A stretch of 64,000 bases of DNA from Microcoleus sp. FACHB-68. Lineage in GTDB: Bacteria; Cyanobacteriota; Cyanobacteriia; Cyanobacteriales; Oscillatoriaceae. Each line of letters starts with the position of its first letter. Position 1 is the stretch's first letter. The stretch lies in contig NZ_JACJOT010000002.1 in assembly GCF_014695715.1 (NCBI RefSeq), positions 124,001 through 188,000 of the forward strand. The letters run 5' to 3'. The notes beneath the pieces are model-generated. The model did not search any database, was not told the origin of the DNA, and was given only the letters and a program-made list of their open reading frames with translations. The position numbers and the translations under genes were made by a program. Shown here piece by piece: positions 1 to 8,362 of the stretch.

Positions 1-1
1 T

Positions 2-1507
2 TTTCGTGCAATTTTCAACTCCTCGTTTCAATTTATCGGACTGATGAACCCAGAGGGCACGCTGCTGGAAGCGAACCAGACGGCACTTAATTTTGGCGGA
101 CTCACCAGCGCCGATGTGATCGCTCGCCCGTTTTGGGAATGCCGGTGGTGGGTGAGGGATCATCCGCCCACCGAGGAAGCCCTAGAGAGGGCCAGAGGGG
201 GCGATGGCGACCTCAATCGCACTCAGAAACGCTTGAAAGAGGCGATTTCCCAAGCCGCTGCCGGCCAGGTTGTTCGCTACGAGGTGGAAATGCTTGGGGC
301 GGGGGATAAAGTCGCAATCATAGACTTTTCCATTAAGCCGGTGTTCAATGAAGCCGGTGAAGTCGTCTTGCTGATTTCTGAAGGCCACGATATTACCGAA
401 CGCAAGCATTCAGAGATTGCACTGCGGCAGCAAGCAGAGAGAGAACGGCTGCTCGGTGCGATGGCCCAGCGGGTTCGTCAATCGTTGGATTTAGAAGAAA
501 CGCTTAACACCACAGTGGCAGAAGTGCGACAACTGCTACAGGCAGATCGCGTGATCATTTTCCGCTTTGAATCGAATTTTGATGGAGTGGTTGCGGTGGA
601 GTCGGTGACAGGGGGTTGGCCGGCAATTCTAGCCACCAATATTCACGACCCCTGTTTTGCGCCGACTTATGCAAAGCTTTACAAACAAGGTCGCATCCGC
701 GCCACTGACAATATCTATACAGCCAATATGAGTCAGTGTCATGTCAACTTACTGGCTCAGTTTCAGGTTCAAGCAAATTTAGTCGTTCCGATTTTGCTAA
801 GCGAACAAGCCCTGCAAAATCCCCCATCCCCAACTCGAAATCAGTTGTGGGGATTGCTGATTGCCCACCAGTGTAGTGGCCCTAGGCAATGGCAAACTTG
901 GGAGGGTGAGTTACTGATGCAACTCACAGAACAGGTGGCGATCGCGATTCAGCAGGCGCAGCTTTACCAACAACTACAGGCGGCTAACCAGGAGTTAGAG
1001 CGTCTTGCGTCTTCAGATGGCCTGACGCTGCTTGCCAACCGTCGCCAGTTTGATAGCTATCTTAAGCAAGAGGTGCGGCGTCTGGCGCAAGGAACCGCTC
1101 CCATCTCCCTGATTATGTGCGATATCGACTGTTTCAAGCCCTACAACGATACTTATGGCCATCAAGCCGGTGATGCTTGTTTGCAGCAGGTTGCTGGGGC
1201 AATTCGTAATGCGCTCCAGCGACCGGCAGATTTGGCTGCTCGGTACGGCGGTGAGGAATTTGCGGTGATTTTGCCGGATACGGACGCTGCCGGTGCAGTT
1301 CGAGTTGCTGAGGCGATTCGCACCAGCGTGCGCTCTTTGCAAATTCCCCACGCTAAATCAGCGGCGGCATCTGTGGTGACTTTGAGTTTGGGGGTTGCCA
1401 GCGCATCGGCTCACAACACAACACCGGCACAGTTAATTGCCGCAGCCGATGAAGCCTTGTATCAAGCCAAGGAAGGGGGACGCGATCAGGTTGTGGTTAA
1501 CGATTAA
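2..1507 (+). CDS. PAS-GAF(cyanobacteriochrome-like)-GGDEF diguanylate cyclase, 5' end outside window
   Basis: The frame is open from base 2 and reads FRAIFNSSFQFIGL directly before the ATG at 44. This is a normal PAS beginning, so the gene starts before the window and the ATG is internal. Counting from that ATG: PAS with PAC to about residue 120, GAF about 135-310, GGDEF about 318-487. The GAF carries a DPCF motif (Cys204) and a canonical Cys-His (Cys232-His233) exactly 28 residues later, the arrangement of DXCF-type cyanobacteriochromes. The cyclase signature is GGEEF (402-406), preceded by an RPAD inhibitory-site motif (393-396). Known of the family: GGDEF makes cyclic-di-GMP from two GTP, and RxxD binds product for feedback. 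Inference: light-modulated c-di-GMP synthesis controlling motility or aggregation. Bilin attachment is likely but unproven, and further N-terminal sensor domains may exist. Confidence 0.9.
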   Translation, partial: FRAIFNSSFQFIGLMNPEGTLLEANQTALNFGGLTSADVIARPFWECRWWVRDHPPTEEALERARGGDGDLNRTQKRLKEAISQAAAGQVVRYEVEMLGAGDKVAIIDFSIKPVFNEAGEVVLLISEGHDITERKHSEIALRQQAERERLLGAMAQRVRQSLDLEETLNTTVAEVRQLLQADRVIIFRFESNFDGVVAVESVTGGWPAILATNIHDPCFAPTYAKLYKQGRIRATDNIYTANMSQCHVNLLAQFQVQANLVVPILLSEQALQNPPSPTRNQLWGLLIAHQCSGPRQWQTWEGELLMQLTEQVAIAIQQAQLYQQLQAANQELERLASSDGLTLLANRRQFDSYLKQEVRRLAQGTAPISLIMCDIDCFKPYNDTYGHQAGDACLQQVAGAIRNALQRPADLAARYGGEEFAVILPDTDAAGAVRVAEAIRTSVRSLQIPHAKSAAASVVTLSLGVASASAHNTTPAQLIAAADEALYQAKEGGRDQVVVND

Positions 1508-1517
1508 TCCCGAATCG

Positions 1518-2579
1518 CTACTTTTGCTCTGGATGAGCAGCTGCCGGCGTGGTGGCACCGATTTGGTTAATCGTGGCGATCAGTTGATACAAGCGCCCTA
1601 AATCTCGCTGGTTGAAGTAAAAAACTAGGCGGGGTAGCTCTGATGTATCATCAGCGGCTTCTTCGGGGAAAGCTTGACTTTTCTCAATGCGTCCTTTCAC
1701 TAAAATGTCGCTGAAATCAGTATTTAACTGTTCAACATCCGCTTCTGAAAGTTCAGACTTCAGACGCATGACAAATTTATCGTTGACGTAGCGGCTGGAG
1801 TGATAAACACGATAGAAGCTGCGGATGACTTCACAGGCAACATCCAAGTTATCGGTAATTGTGTAAAGGCTGGGATCGGCGGGGCTAACCAATCCTCTTC
1901 CGACTAAATGCTTATGAATGTATGCGTTCCAGTCGTGCCAATAATCGCCGCCGGCTCGATCAATTAACACCAAGGGAACCGGGCCAAGCCGGCCTGTCTG
2001 GCTTAAGGTTAAGCACTCAAATGCCTCATCTTGGGTGCCAAATCCGCCGGGAAAGAGGGCGAGAGCGTCACTTTCACGCAGGAAGAATAACTTGCGGGTG
2101 AAGAAATATTTAAAGTTAATCAGCTTGCGATCACCGGCAATGAAGGGATTGGCCCCTTGCTCGAAGGGTAGCTGGATATTCAAACCAAAGGATTGAGCGG
2201 CACCGGCACCTTCATTGCCGGCTTGCATGATCCCACCGCCGGCCCCTGTAATCACCATAAATCCTTGCTGGGTGACACTGTGAGCGAACTGGGCCGCCAT
2301 TTTGTATTCGGGGCTATCTTCTGTTATTCGAGCCGAACCAAAAATGGTAATTTTGCGAACGTGCCGGTAAGGATAAAACACCCGGAACGCACGCTCCATA
2401 TCTTCCAAACAAGCCGTCAAAATCTTCCAATCGAGCCGCTCTATTTCATCGCCGGCAATTCGCACCAGAGAAGCCAGCGTGCGCTCAATAAATTTCTGAT
2501 ACTTCGCGTTAGGCAGCTCGGCAAATAATTCTAATAGGTCGTTATAGAGGGATTCTGTTGAGTTCAAAGAAGGAGACAT
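1518..2579 (-). CDS. LOG-family (TIGR00730-type) nucleotide phosphoribohydrolase-like protein
   Basis: A 353-residue soluble protein with a Rossmann-like LOG fold. It shows IFGSARI near residue 79, the glycine-rich TGAGGGIMQAGNEGA stretch at 111-125, and the family signature PGGFGTQDEAFE at 177-188, whose Glu and Thr form the active site. In characterised LOG proteins this signature hydrolyses nucleoside 5'-monophosphates to base plus ribose phosphate (cytokinin activation in plants, AMP cleavage in bacteria). Older annotations call it lysine decarboxylase, which the motif does not support. It is longer than short LOGs (about 190 aa), with an N-terminal helical extension and a 100-residue C-terminal extension typical of the long cyanobacterial subgroup. 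It converges with the cyclase gene (10 bp apart). Substrate unknown. Confidence 0.85.
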   Translation of the reverse strand: MSPSLNSTESLYNDLLELFAELPNAKYQKFIERTLASLVRIAGDEIERLDWKILTACLEDMERAFRVFYPYRHVRKITIFGSARITEDSPEYKMAAQFAHSVTQQGFMVITGAGGGIMQAGNEGAGAAQSFGLNIQLPFEQGANPFIAGDRKLINFKYFFTRKLFFLRESDALALFPGGFGTQDEAFECLTLSQTGRLGPVPLVLIDRAGGDYWHDWNAYIHKHLVGRGLVSPADPSLYTITDNLDVACEVIRSFYRVYHSSRYVNDKFVMRLKSELSEADVEQLNTDFSDILVKGRIEKSQAFPEEAADDTSELPRLVFYFNQRDLGRLYQLIATINQIGATTPAAAHPEQK

Positions 2580-2724
2580 GAATGCTTGTGTCCTGGCAGT
2601 ACCTTTATTCTACCCAGACTCGGGCTGGGATCGCCTTATTTTCAGCACTTTTAGCGCACCAGTCTCCCCAGATATGAGCAATTTGCCGGCAGCCTCCCTA
2701 TTTTGTGGGGGCGTTGACAACTTG

Positions 2725-2763
2725 AAAAAAACAAACCCGCCCCAGCGTAAACCAGAACGGGTT
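2725..2763 (-). terminator. Rho-independent-like terminator downstream of trxA
   Basis: On the minus strand AACCCG (2758-2763) pairs with CGGGTT (2734-2739), followed by TG and a run of seven T (2725-2731). It lies about 137 nt past the trxA stop codon and is oriented to end trxA transcription. The stem is short (6 bp). Confidence 0.5.
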
Positions 2764-2899
2764 GATTTGTAATGTTTTAGATCGTAAAAGCCCTTTATTT
2801 CTGACCGAAATCAGTAACGCCCAAAAGGCTTAGCCACCTAATCGGCCAGTGAAGATTCCCTAACAGCGTTGCGGCTTGTTGAATTGTGGCAGACGGCGC

Positions 2900-3223
2900 T
2901 TAGAGATACTTTTCTAGCGTGTTTGCCAGTGTGGTCTTGGGAACTGCACCAACTACCATATCAACCCGCTGACCACCCTTAAAAATCATCAGCGTGGGAA
3001 TGCTGCGGATTCCATATTGGCTGGCTACATTGGGGTTCTCGTCTGTGTTGACTTTGACGACCTTTATCTGCCCGTCGTACTGTTGAGCGATTTCATCGAC
3101 GACAGGAGCGACCATCCGACAAGGTCCGCACCAGGGTGCCCAAAAATCGACTAATACGGGAACTTCGCTCTCAAGCACTTCTTGTTTAAACGTGGCGTCT
3201 GTAACTTGTGCGGCTGCTGACAT
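2900..3223 (-). CDS. trxA: thioredoxin, m-type
   Basis: A small cytosolic dithiol oxidoreductase, 107 residues from the ATG at 3223. An upstream in-frame TTG at 3232 sits almost on top of the GAGGG ribosome-binding site, so the ATG is preferred. The redox centre WCGPC occupies about residues 31-35, the cis-proline motif IPTLMIF follows at the usual place, and length and ending match m-type thioredoxins. In cyanobacteria these pass electrons from ferredoxin-thioredoxin reductase to Calvin-cycle and other enzymes. The gene lies downstream of guaB3 and the Yfr1 RNA on the same strand, an order conserved in many cyanobacteria. Yfr1's terminator hairpin separates it from guaB3, so it probably has its own promoter in 3233-3318. 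Confidence 0.97.
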   Translation of the reverse strand: MSAAAQVTDATFKQEVLESEVPVLVDFWAPWCGPCRMVAPVVDEIAQQYDGQIKVVKVNTDENPNVASQYGIRSIPTLMIFKGGQRVDMVVGAVPKTTLANTLEKYL

Positions 3224-3318
3224 GCCTGACAATCCCTCTCTACATTGTCTTTAAGATTGTCATTCTACCATTCTTAGGGTGCTACAACTGCGGTATTGGG
3301 ACATGAGAATGTCTAATT

Positions 3319-3391
3319 AAAAAGGAACCGCCCGAACATAGTCCGGGCGGAGTGTGGTGTGAGGAGTGAACGGAAACATGCGTCTCCGCTT
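3319..3391 (-). ncRNA. yfr1: Yfr1 small regulatory RNA
   Basis: Read on the minus strand this 70-nt segment has all the parts of Yfr1. There is a 5' hairpin (CGGAGAC, loop GCAT, GTTTCCG; 3371-3388), the unpaired conserved core CACTCCTCACACC (3356-3368), and a 3' hairpin CCGCCCG/CGGGCGG (3328-3350) followed by TTCCTTTTT. A TACAAT -10 element (3399-3404) would place the start near 3391-3392. The position between guaB and trxA is the conserved yfr1 locus of many cyanobacteria. Known of the family: a stable, Hfq-independent RNA whose CU-rich core base-pairs with mRNAs, for example porin genes in Prochlorococcus. The exact 5' end is inferred. Confidence 0.92.
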
Positions 3392-3398
3392 CTCTTAT

Positions 3399-3404
3399 AT
3401 TGTA
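3399..3404 (-). promoter_or_regulatory. -10 element of the yfr1 promoter
   Basis: TACAAT on the minus strand, about 7 nt upstream of the predicted Yfr1 start. No good TTGACA-like -35 is visible at the expected distance. Confidence 0.5.
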
Positions 3405-3471
3405 AGCGACTGATTCGATTGATGCCTTTAGAACTGTAGAAAAATTTAAAGTTTTAGCTAGGCCGGTAATT

Positions 3472-4635
3472 CTACTTACCCATGCCCAGTTGTTGCGCTT
3501 TCTGGTAAACTTTGCCTTCAGTTAGCAGTGAGGGAGCAATGACGACCTCAACTTGCTGCATCTCCTTGATGTCTTTGGCTCCCAAGGTGCCCATGCTGGT
3601 TTGCAGTGCGCCTAAAAGGTTGTGGGTGCCATCGTCAAGCTGTGCCGGCCCGCGTAAGATTTGCTCAAGGGTGCCGGTGGTGCCAACCCGAATGCGCGTG
3701 CCTCGGGGCAAAACAGGACTCGGCGTTGCCATGCCCCAGTGATAGCCCCGGCCTGGTGCTTCTTTCGCCCTGGCAAAAGGTGAACCGATCATAACACCGT
3801 CGGCTCCGCAAGCAATACATTTGCAGATGTCGCCGCCGGTGATTAAGCCGCCATCCGCAATCACCGGCACATAATTGCCGGTTTCTTGATAGTAATCGTC
3901 ACGGGCGGCAGCGCAGTCAGCAACAGCCGTTGCTTGAGGAATCCCCACACCGAGAACACCGCGAGACGTGCAAGCCGCACCAGGGCCAATTCCCACTAGG
4001 ATGCCGGCTGCCCCTGCCTTCATTAAGTTCAGGGTCACTTCGTAGGTGACGCAATTGCCTAAAATCACGGGAATGGGCATTTCCCGGCAGAATTGGGCTA
4101 AATCGAGGGGTGTAATTGACTCTGGAGCCAGGTAAGCGGTTGAAACAACGGTTGCCTGTACAAAGAATAAATCCGCGCCGGCTTTAGCAACGACTGAACC
4201 GTATTTGGTTGCCCCTGCCGGTGTAGCGCTAACCGCCGCAATTCCGCCTTGGCGCTTAATTTCCTGAATTCGCTGTTCGATGAGTTCTGGCTTGATGGGT
4301 TCGGCGTAAAGTTCCTGCATCAAGGTCACAAACTCATCTTTGCCCACAGAGGCAATGCGATCTAAAATCGGCTCTGGGTCAGCATAGCGCGTTTGAATGC
4401 CTTCTAAGTTAAGTACACCCAGTGCCCCAAGTTCAGACAGTCGCACTGCCATGCGGACATCGACAACCCCATCCATTGCGCTAGCAATAATGGGAATTTC
4501 TCGTTCAATGCCGCCAATGCGCCAGCGAGTATCGGCTAAACTCGGATCGAGAGTTCGCTGTCCCGGTACTAGCGCAATTTCGTCAATTCCATAAGCTCTG
4601 CGAGCTGCCTTGCCCCTTCCAATTTGAATATCCAC
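3472..4635 (-). CDS. guaB3: GuaB3-family IMP dehydrogenase-related oxidoreductase
   Basis: A 387-residue TIM-barrel protein of the IMPDH/GMP reductase superfamily. It carries the catalytic loop [15 protein letters not shown] with Cys222, where IMPDH attacks IMP C2, and the phosphate-binding stretches [10 protein letters not shown] and [12 protein letters not shown]. The two CBS domains of canonical IMPDH are absent, and the length fits the GuaB3 subgroup common to actinobacteria and cyanobacteria. GuaB3 members studied so far act on purine nucleotides (GMP-reductase-like activity has been reported), so plain IMP dehydrogenase should not be assumed. The cyanobacterial order guaB-yfr1-trxA is kept downstream. 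The ATG start is followed at once by the conserved MDIQIGRGK. Confidence 0.9.
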   Translation of the reverse strand: MDIQIGRGKAARRAYGIDEIALVPGQRTLDPSLADTRWRIGGIEREIPIIASAMDGVVDVRMAVRLSELGALGVLNLEGIQTRYADPEPILDRIASVGKDEFVTLMQELYAEPIKPELIEQRIQEIKRQGGIAAVSATPAGATKYGSVVAKAGADLFFVQATVVSTAYLAPESITPLDLAQFCREMPIPVILGNCVTYEVTLNLMKAGAAGILVGIGPGAACTSRGVLGVGIPQATAVADCAAARDDYYQETGNYVPVIADGGLITGGDICKCIACGADGVMIGSPFARAKEAPGRGYHWGMATPSPVLPRGTRIRVGTTGTLEQILRGPAQLDDGTHNLLGALQTSMGTLGAKDIKEMQQVEVVIAPSLLTEGKVYQKAQQLGMGK

Positions 4636-4716
4636 GCTCGTTACTCGTTCCCAAGACTATTTAAGTAAGGGTATCAAATTAGTAGGGGGATTGGTTTTGG
4701 GTGAGTTAAGGTTTTT

Positions 4717-5160
4717 TTAACCTTCAGCCGGCTCAATCCCCAACGCCCTCAATTGCGCTGCTAATTGCTCAGTCCGTTGTTCTGCCTGCCCTTGCACTTG
4801 AGCCGCCTGCTGTGTTAACTCATCAGGGAAAAGAAACCGTCTCCCGTCAGCGTCATACCAGTACAGCTATTCCCGCTGCCATCCCCAAAAAGTACCTCGT
4901 TCCCGCCCAATGCCTAAACCAATTTCAGGCATCCACACCGGCTTACCAACGCAACGCACATAGTTCCCCTCAATAAGGTGATGCACCTCAAACGGTTCGT
5001 CTCTGAGGCTGTGACGGCGTTCAGAGCATAAATCACCTATTACAAAATGCCCAATTCGGCATAGTCTATTTTTTTCTGACCATGTTCTTCGTTATAGCAC
5101 AGCAGACGATAGCAGGTCACCATAACATCTTTAGTGGTTAGCCCTAACTGCACTGGCCGT
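4717..5160 (-). pseudogene. Uma2-family (DUF820) endonuclease remnant with in-frame stop
   Basis: The minus strand encodes the typical Uma2 C-terminus: MPEIGLGIGRERGTFWGWQ, then RE, a TAG stop (4867-4869), then LYWYDADGRRFLFPDELTQ and the Gln/Glu/Ala-rich coiled tail ending RALGIEPAEG-stop. The TAG stands where Trp (TGG) is expected. Upstream, fragments of the core remain (KKIDYAELGI near 5060) in another frame with stops, and the N-terminal half is missing. Uma2 genes are abundant in filamentous cyanobacteria, a PD-(D/E)XK-like family of uncertain role. The bounds are approximate at the 5' side. 5160-5443 holds nothing recognisable. Confidence 0.75.
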
Positions 5161-5442
5161 TGCTATATATGTTCTCGTACCCTGACAACGGAGAATACCT
5201 TTAACCTTTGACCAGACATTCTTTCGAGGCAGAAAATCTGGAGAAGACGGGGGTAAAAATATTAATTTTATTTATCCCGAAATATGAATGCCTTGCTTCA
5301 TTATTTACTCTTATGAATACTATAAATTTCCGTTTATACAGAAGCCGATCTTAAGAGTTTTTTTTACCAAGCTTTGTGATTATAAAAATCTCGAATGCAA
5401 TTTCATCTATTCCGCCTAGAAAATTTACTGACTTCTGCATAT

Positions 5443-6473
5443 TATAGCGTTTTTTGTAGTCATGAGAGACAATAGCAACAATGAGTAAACCCGTTATAAA
5501 TATCTTTTTTAGTCACCCTGAGCATTGCATTAACGATGGCATCGATTAAATCTTTGTAAGTTCTTGCTGCTGTCTTTCTCAAGAGGGCTTTAATTTTTGA
5601 TCAAAAATTTTCTATGCGGGAAAACTCTGGTGAGTAAGGAGGTAAATAAATCAGGATTGCTCCCGCTCCTTCAATAATTTCTCTGACCATTTCCCCCTAA
5701 TAAATTTTTGCATTATCCATGACAACACAGGCATTTTTCCAGAGGTTAGGAACTAACTTTATCAGAATAAAAGCTTCAAACGTCGCGCCATCTATTGCCC
5801 CATAAATATTTTCTGAAGCCAGCACTTTTTTAAATGATATGGCAGAAATTAAAGAAATATTTTTGCCTCTTTTTTGTGCCTTTTCCCCTCTGGCTCTTTT
5901 TCCTTTTAAAGCTCTAGCATACAGCCTAACCATTACCAGGTTGACTCCTAATTCGTCCAGAAAAACCAGGTAGTATACTCGGATATTTCTGATGACTGAC
6001 CAAAATTCCATTCGCTGTTTTTGAACTTTTTCACTTGATTTTTCCGCAGCGTAAAGAGTTTTTTTTTCACGGTATAGTTTAATTTTTGCGTCAGCCTTCC
6101 CATCGTGGCTCTACTGACTCTAACTTGAACTTTTTCTTCTAGCAAGTCACAAAGTTCTGCAAGGGTTGCATCATTATGGGTTTCGATAATTTCTATTAAA
6201 TCAATTAATTGCTCTCCCTTGATTTTAGGTTCAGGGCTTCCGAATTGAGGGCGAGGATGAATATTTCCGGTTTCTTTATACTGCTTGAGTAATTTTTGAA
6301 ATATTGCTTGGAGCCACACAAAACGTTGAGCGAGCTTCCTAATCGAGATATTTCCTTTTTCATGGACTTCAATAATTTTTTGCCGGCACTCAATGGGATA
6401 AGGTTTCGTTACTGATTTTTATAATTGATAGACTTGAATAAAATTATACCTTATGAGTCCGAGAATTGCTATA
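5443..6473 (-). mobile_element. degenerate IS630-family insertion sequence
   Basis: Both ends are recognisable. The left end begins TATAGCGTTTTTTGTAGTCA at 5443, and the reverse complement of the right end begins TATAGCAATTCTCGGACTCA at 6473. The two match at about 17 of 24 positions, including TATAGC and TCAT. TA dinucleotides border both ends, as expected for IS630 elements, which duplicate a TA target. Inside lies a single decayed transposase gene. The right end abuts the stop codon of the VOC gene (6474-6476), so insertion did not disrupt that gene. Confidence 0.8.
5460..6412 (-). pseudogene. IS630 transposase, inactivated
   Basis: The protein can be followed from VTKPYPIECRQKIIEV (6412) through the N-terminal helix-turn-helix (QRFVWLQAIFQKLLKQY), a second HTH (ATLAELCDLLEEKVQV), then FLDELGVNL and VVMDNAKI, which hold the first two DDE acidic residues, and YLPPYSPEFSRIENF, which holds the last Glu, ending in THCCYCLS at 5460. 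Damage seen: no ATG at the expected start; an A9 run (6059-6067) where A10 is needed to stay in frame; TAG after DNAKIY (5697-5699); and TGA in place of the Trp after IENF (5601-5603). The order and length otherwise match intact cyanobacterial IS630 transposases of about 300 residues. Not functional as it stands. Confidence 0.85.
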
Positions 6474-6860
6474 TTACTGTTCATATATCTCAAGTGGTAA
6501 GTCGTCTGGATCTTTGAAAAAAGTAAAACGTTTCCCTGTTAATTCGTCAATTCTCACTGGTTCAACCCTGATTCCTTTTGAATCTAAATAAGCAACATAT
6601 TCTGTTACATTTTCTACTTCAAAGGCTAGATGTCGTAGCCCACAAGCTTCAGGACTATTGATTCTTGAAGGAGGACTAGGAAAAGAAAAAAGTTCTATTT
6701 GAGCATTGTCTCCCACTTTTAAATCTAACTTGTAAGAATTTCGTTGCTCTCTAAATGTTTCATTAATTATTGAGAATTTTAGTATCTTTGTGTAAAAATT
6801 TTTAGAGTTTTCATAGTCAGAACAAATAATAGCTATATGGTGAATTCCCTTTAATTTCAT
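6474..6860 (-). CDS. VOC-family (glyoxalase-like) protein
   Basis: 128 residues from the ATG at 6860, which has AGGA ten bases upstream and starts the fold directly with MKLKGIHHIAIIC. A longer ORF start at 6908 adds 16 residues with no family resemblance. Two beta-alpha-beta-beta-beta modules are visible: the first with HH near residue 6 and QIELF near 68, the second with GLRHLAFEV near 85 and DDLPLEIYEQ at the end. His and Glu thus occupy the four usual metal positions. It resembles the YaeR/GloA2-type lactoylglutathione-lyase-like branch, but the substrate cannot be told. It is intact although surrounded by pseudogenes and a dead IS element, and its coding sequence is clearly more AT-rich than the flanking core genes, which suggests acquisition by transfer. 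Confidence 0.8.
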   Translation of the reverse strand: MKLKGIHHIAIICSDYENSKNFYTKILKFSIINETFREQRNSYKLDLKVGDNAQIELFSFPSPPSRINSPEACGLRHLAFEVENVTEYVAYLDSKGIRVEPVRIDELTGKRFTFFKDPDDLPLEIYEQ

Positions 6861-6936
6861 GTTTTCAATCCTAGCTTTTGAGATGAATTTGGCTTGACGA
6901 GGTAACAACCCCGTCGCAACTCGTTATCCAGCTTAT

Positions 6937-7663
6937 TTAAGGTTTTGGCACCTTATTTTGTGCAGAGTATTCCCCCCAATCCTGAATTAGATTGGCCACT
7001 ACCCCAGTCCAGCCAGTTTGATGGCTAGCACCAACTCCAGCACCCTTATCTCCATGAAAATTTTCATAGAAAAGAATCAAAGCGAATCGCACTTTCATTG
7101 ATAGTACACCCAAACTGTTCGCACCGGCTACCTTACCCGGAGGAGCGTTCAAGATGTCGTAGTAAAATTTGTCATGGTCGTCCCATATATCGACATTGTT
7201 ATCTCCAACTTTATTCATCGCATCTGCTATCAACAGGAAAGGCTGAAAATATTTGGATGCCATATCTTCGTAGTTGGTTCTCGCCGATTTGGTTACCAGG
7301 GTTCGATAAGTTGAGATCAACTCTTCATCTTTTTGCTCTTTAACTATACCTTCATATTTTTGGCGGAGTTATTCATAAATTCTCGCCAAATCCTTATCTT
7401 TTTTGGCTAGTTCCGTTGCAATTTTTAGCATATTCAGACAGAACATCGCCATCCAGCTAGTACCATCTGACTGCTCTATAGGCGCGAGAACGAGATTGAT
7501 CGTGGGAAAAATAGCCCCAAGCATTATCATTATCGCTGTAATCTTCCCGCACCGTTCCCCACTGGCGATCGCTCAAATACGAACCCTACCGCTTCCAATC
7601 TTCTTTCTTCTCCCGGTCTTCTGCTAATCTTTTTCCTTCTGCTGTGTCTTGAATTGATGTCAT
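6937..7663 (-). pseudogene. MGH1-like (GH63-related) glycoside hydrolase, shortened by internal deletions
   Basis: The minus strand starts at ATG 7663 with the family N-terminus: TSIQDTAEGKRLAEDREKK, a TAG where Trp is expected, then [20 protein letters not shown] and [11 protein letters not shown]. After about 65 codons it jumps to a much later part of the protein ([20 protein letters not shown]), with a TAA after ARIYE. It continues through [20 protein letters not shown] and [12 protein letters not shown], then jumps again to the C-terminal signature [13 protein letters not shown] plus ASHQTGWTG. Intact relatives are roughly 900 residues, and two large blocks are missing here. The last piece is an open frame of 127 codons (6937-7320) that could mislead automatic annotation. 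Confidence 0.75.
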
Positions 7664-8058
7664 GGCTTTTTTCGGTTGTGTAATGCTTGCTGATATTGAT
7701 TTAGTTTTTCTTCTCAGTCGCTAACCTAGCACGTAGAACTTTGGCAACGAACTAAGCTTTGGCGATGCGACCTTTAGGTTCCCTCTAATTTATCAAAACT
7801 CCGTAGTGTCGTCTTAGCAGGAAATTATAAAGTTTAAGTAGGGAAAATGAAGTTAAGTTAAATTAATATTTATACCCAGAGATAATTTTTATAGAATTTG
7901 AGTCCGCATTGGAGGTCATAACCCATGCGCTTGCTCGCAAAATCGCTAGAACGCTAATAGTAATTTCCTAAATTTTTGTTACAGAAACCCCATTTATAAC
8001 AACGGCCAGTGTAGTTAGTAGGATGTAGACTCAAAATGTTATCGTGACCTGCTGTCGG
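7664..8058. other. intergenic, no gene seen
   Basis: AT-rich spacer between the glycoside-hydrolase remnant and an IS630 fragment. Both strands carry frequent stops and no recognisable protein, RNA or terminator was seen. Confidence 0.5.
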
Positions 8059-8202
8059 TTGCTTTACTTACCTGCTTATTCACCCGACTTCAATCGGATT
8101 GAGCGATGCTGGTCTTGGCTCAAAAGTCGTTACGCCACGCAACTCGACCAGTTTGAGTGTCTAGGTGATGCGATGGAGCATCTCCTACACCTAGCGTTCT
8201 AA
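8059..8202 (+). pseudogene. IS630-family transposase C-terminal fragment
   Basis: The plus strand reads LLYLPAYSPDFNRIERCWSW and continues LKSRYATQLDQFECLGDAM to a TAA at 8200-8202. This contains the last catalytic Glu of the DDE triad (NRIE) and the Trp-rich helix typical of the IS630 C-terminus. It belongs to a different subgroup from the element at 5443-6473 and is on the opposite strand. Everything upstream of about 8059 is lost or unrecognisable. Confidence 0.7.
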
Positions 8203-8362
8203 CTGCCTTGGCGCTTGCTATAAGTAGCCGTAGAAACATTTGACTCCACTATTGCCGGCTGAGTCGGATAGAAGATTGAAGAACCATTCGTTTTACTGCT
8301 CACCATCTGGAAGACGTGGCCAATTAATTATTTTAATTAATCTTCTTCTAGCAAAGTATTAC
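8203..8362. other. spacer without features
   Basis: 160 bp between the IS630 fragment and the frameshifted membrane-protein gene. Nothing is recognised apart from an AT-rich stretch at 8320-8345. Confidence 0.4.

Noticed and set aside
2578-2772. 64-codon plus-strand frame
   Set aside because: It overlaps the trxA terminator hairpin, has no SD and no family resemblance.
3328-3350. GC-rich hairpin as guaB3 terminator
   Set aside because: It is better explained as the 3' hairpin of Yfr1, since the Yfr1 core and 5' hairpin lie directly upstream.
5697-6319. Two overlapping frames as functional orfA/orfB by programmed frameshifting
   Set aside because: The A9 run is suggestive, but two further in-frame stops and a missing start make the transposase non-functional.
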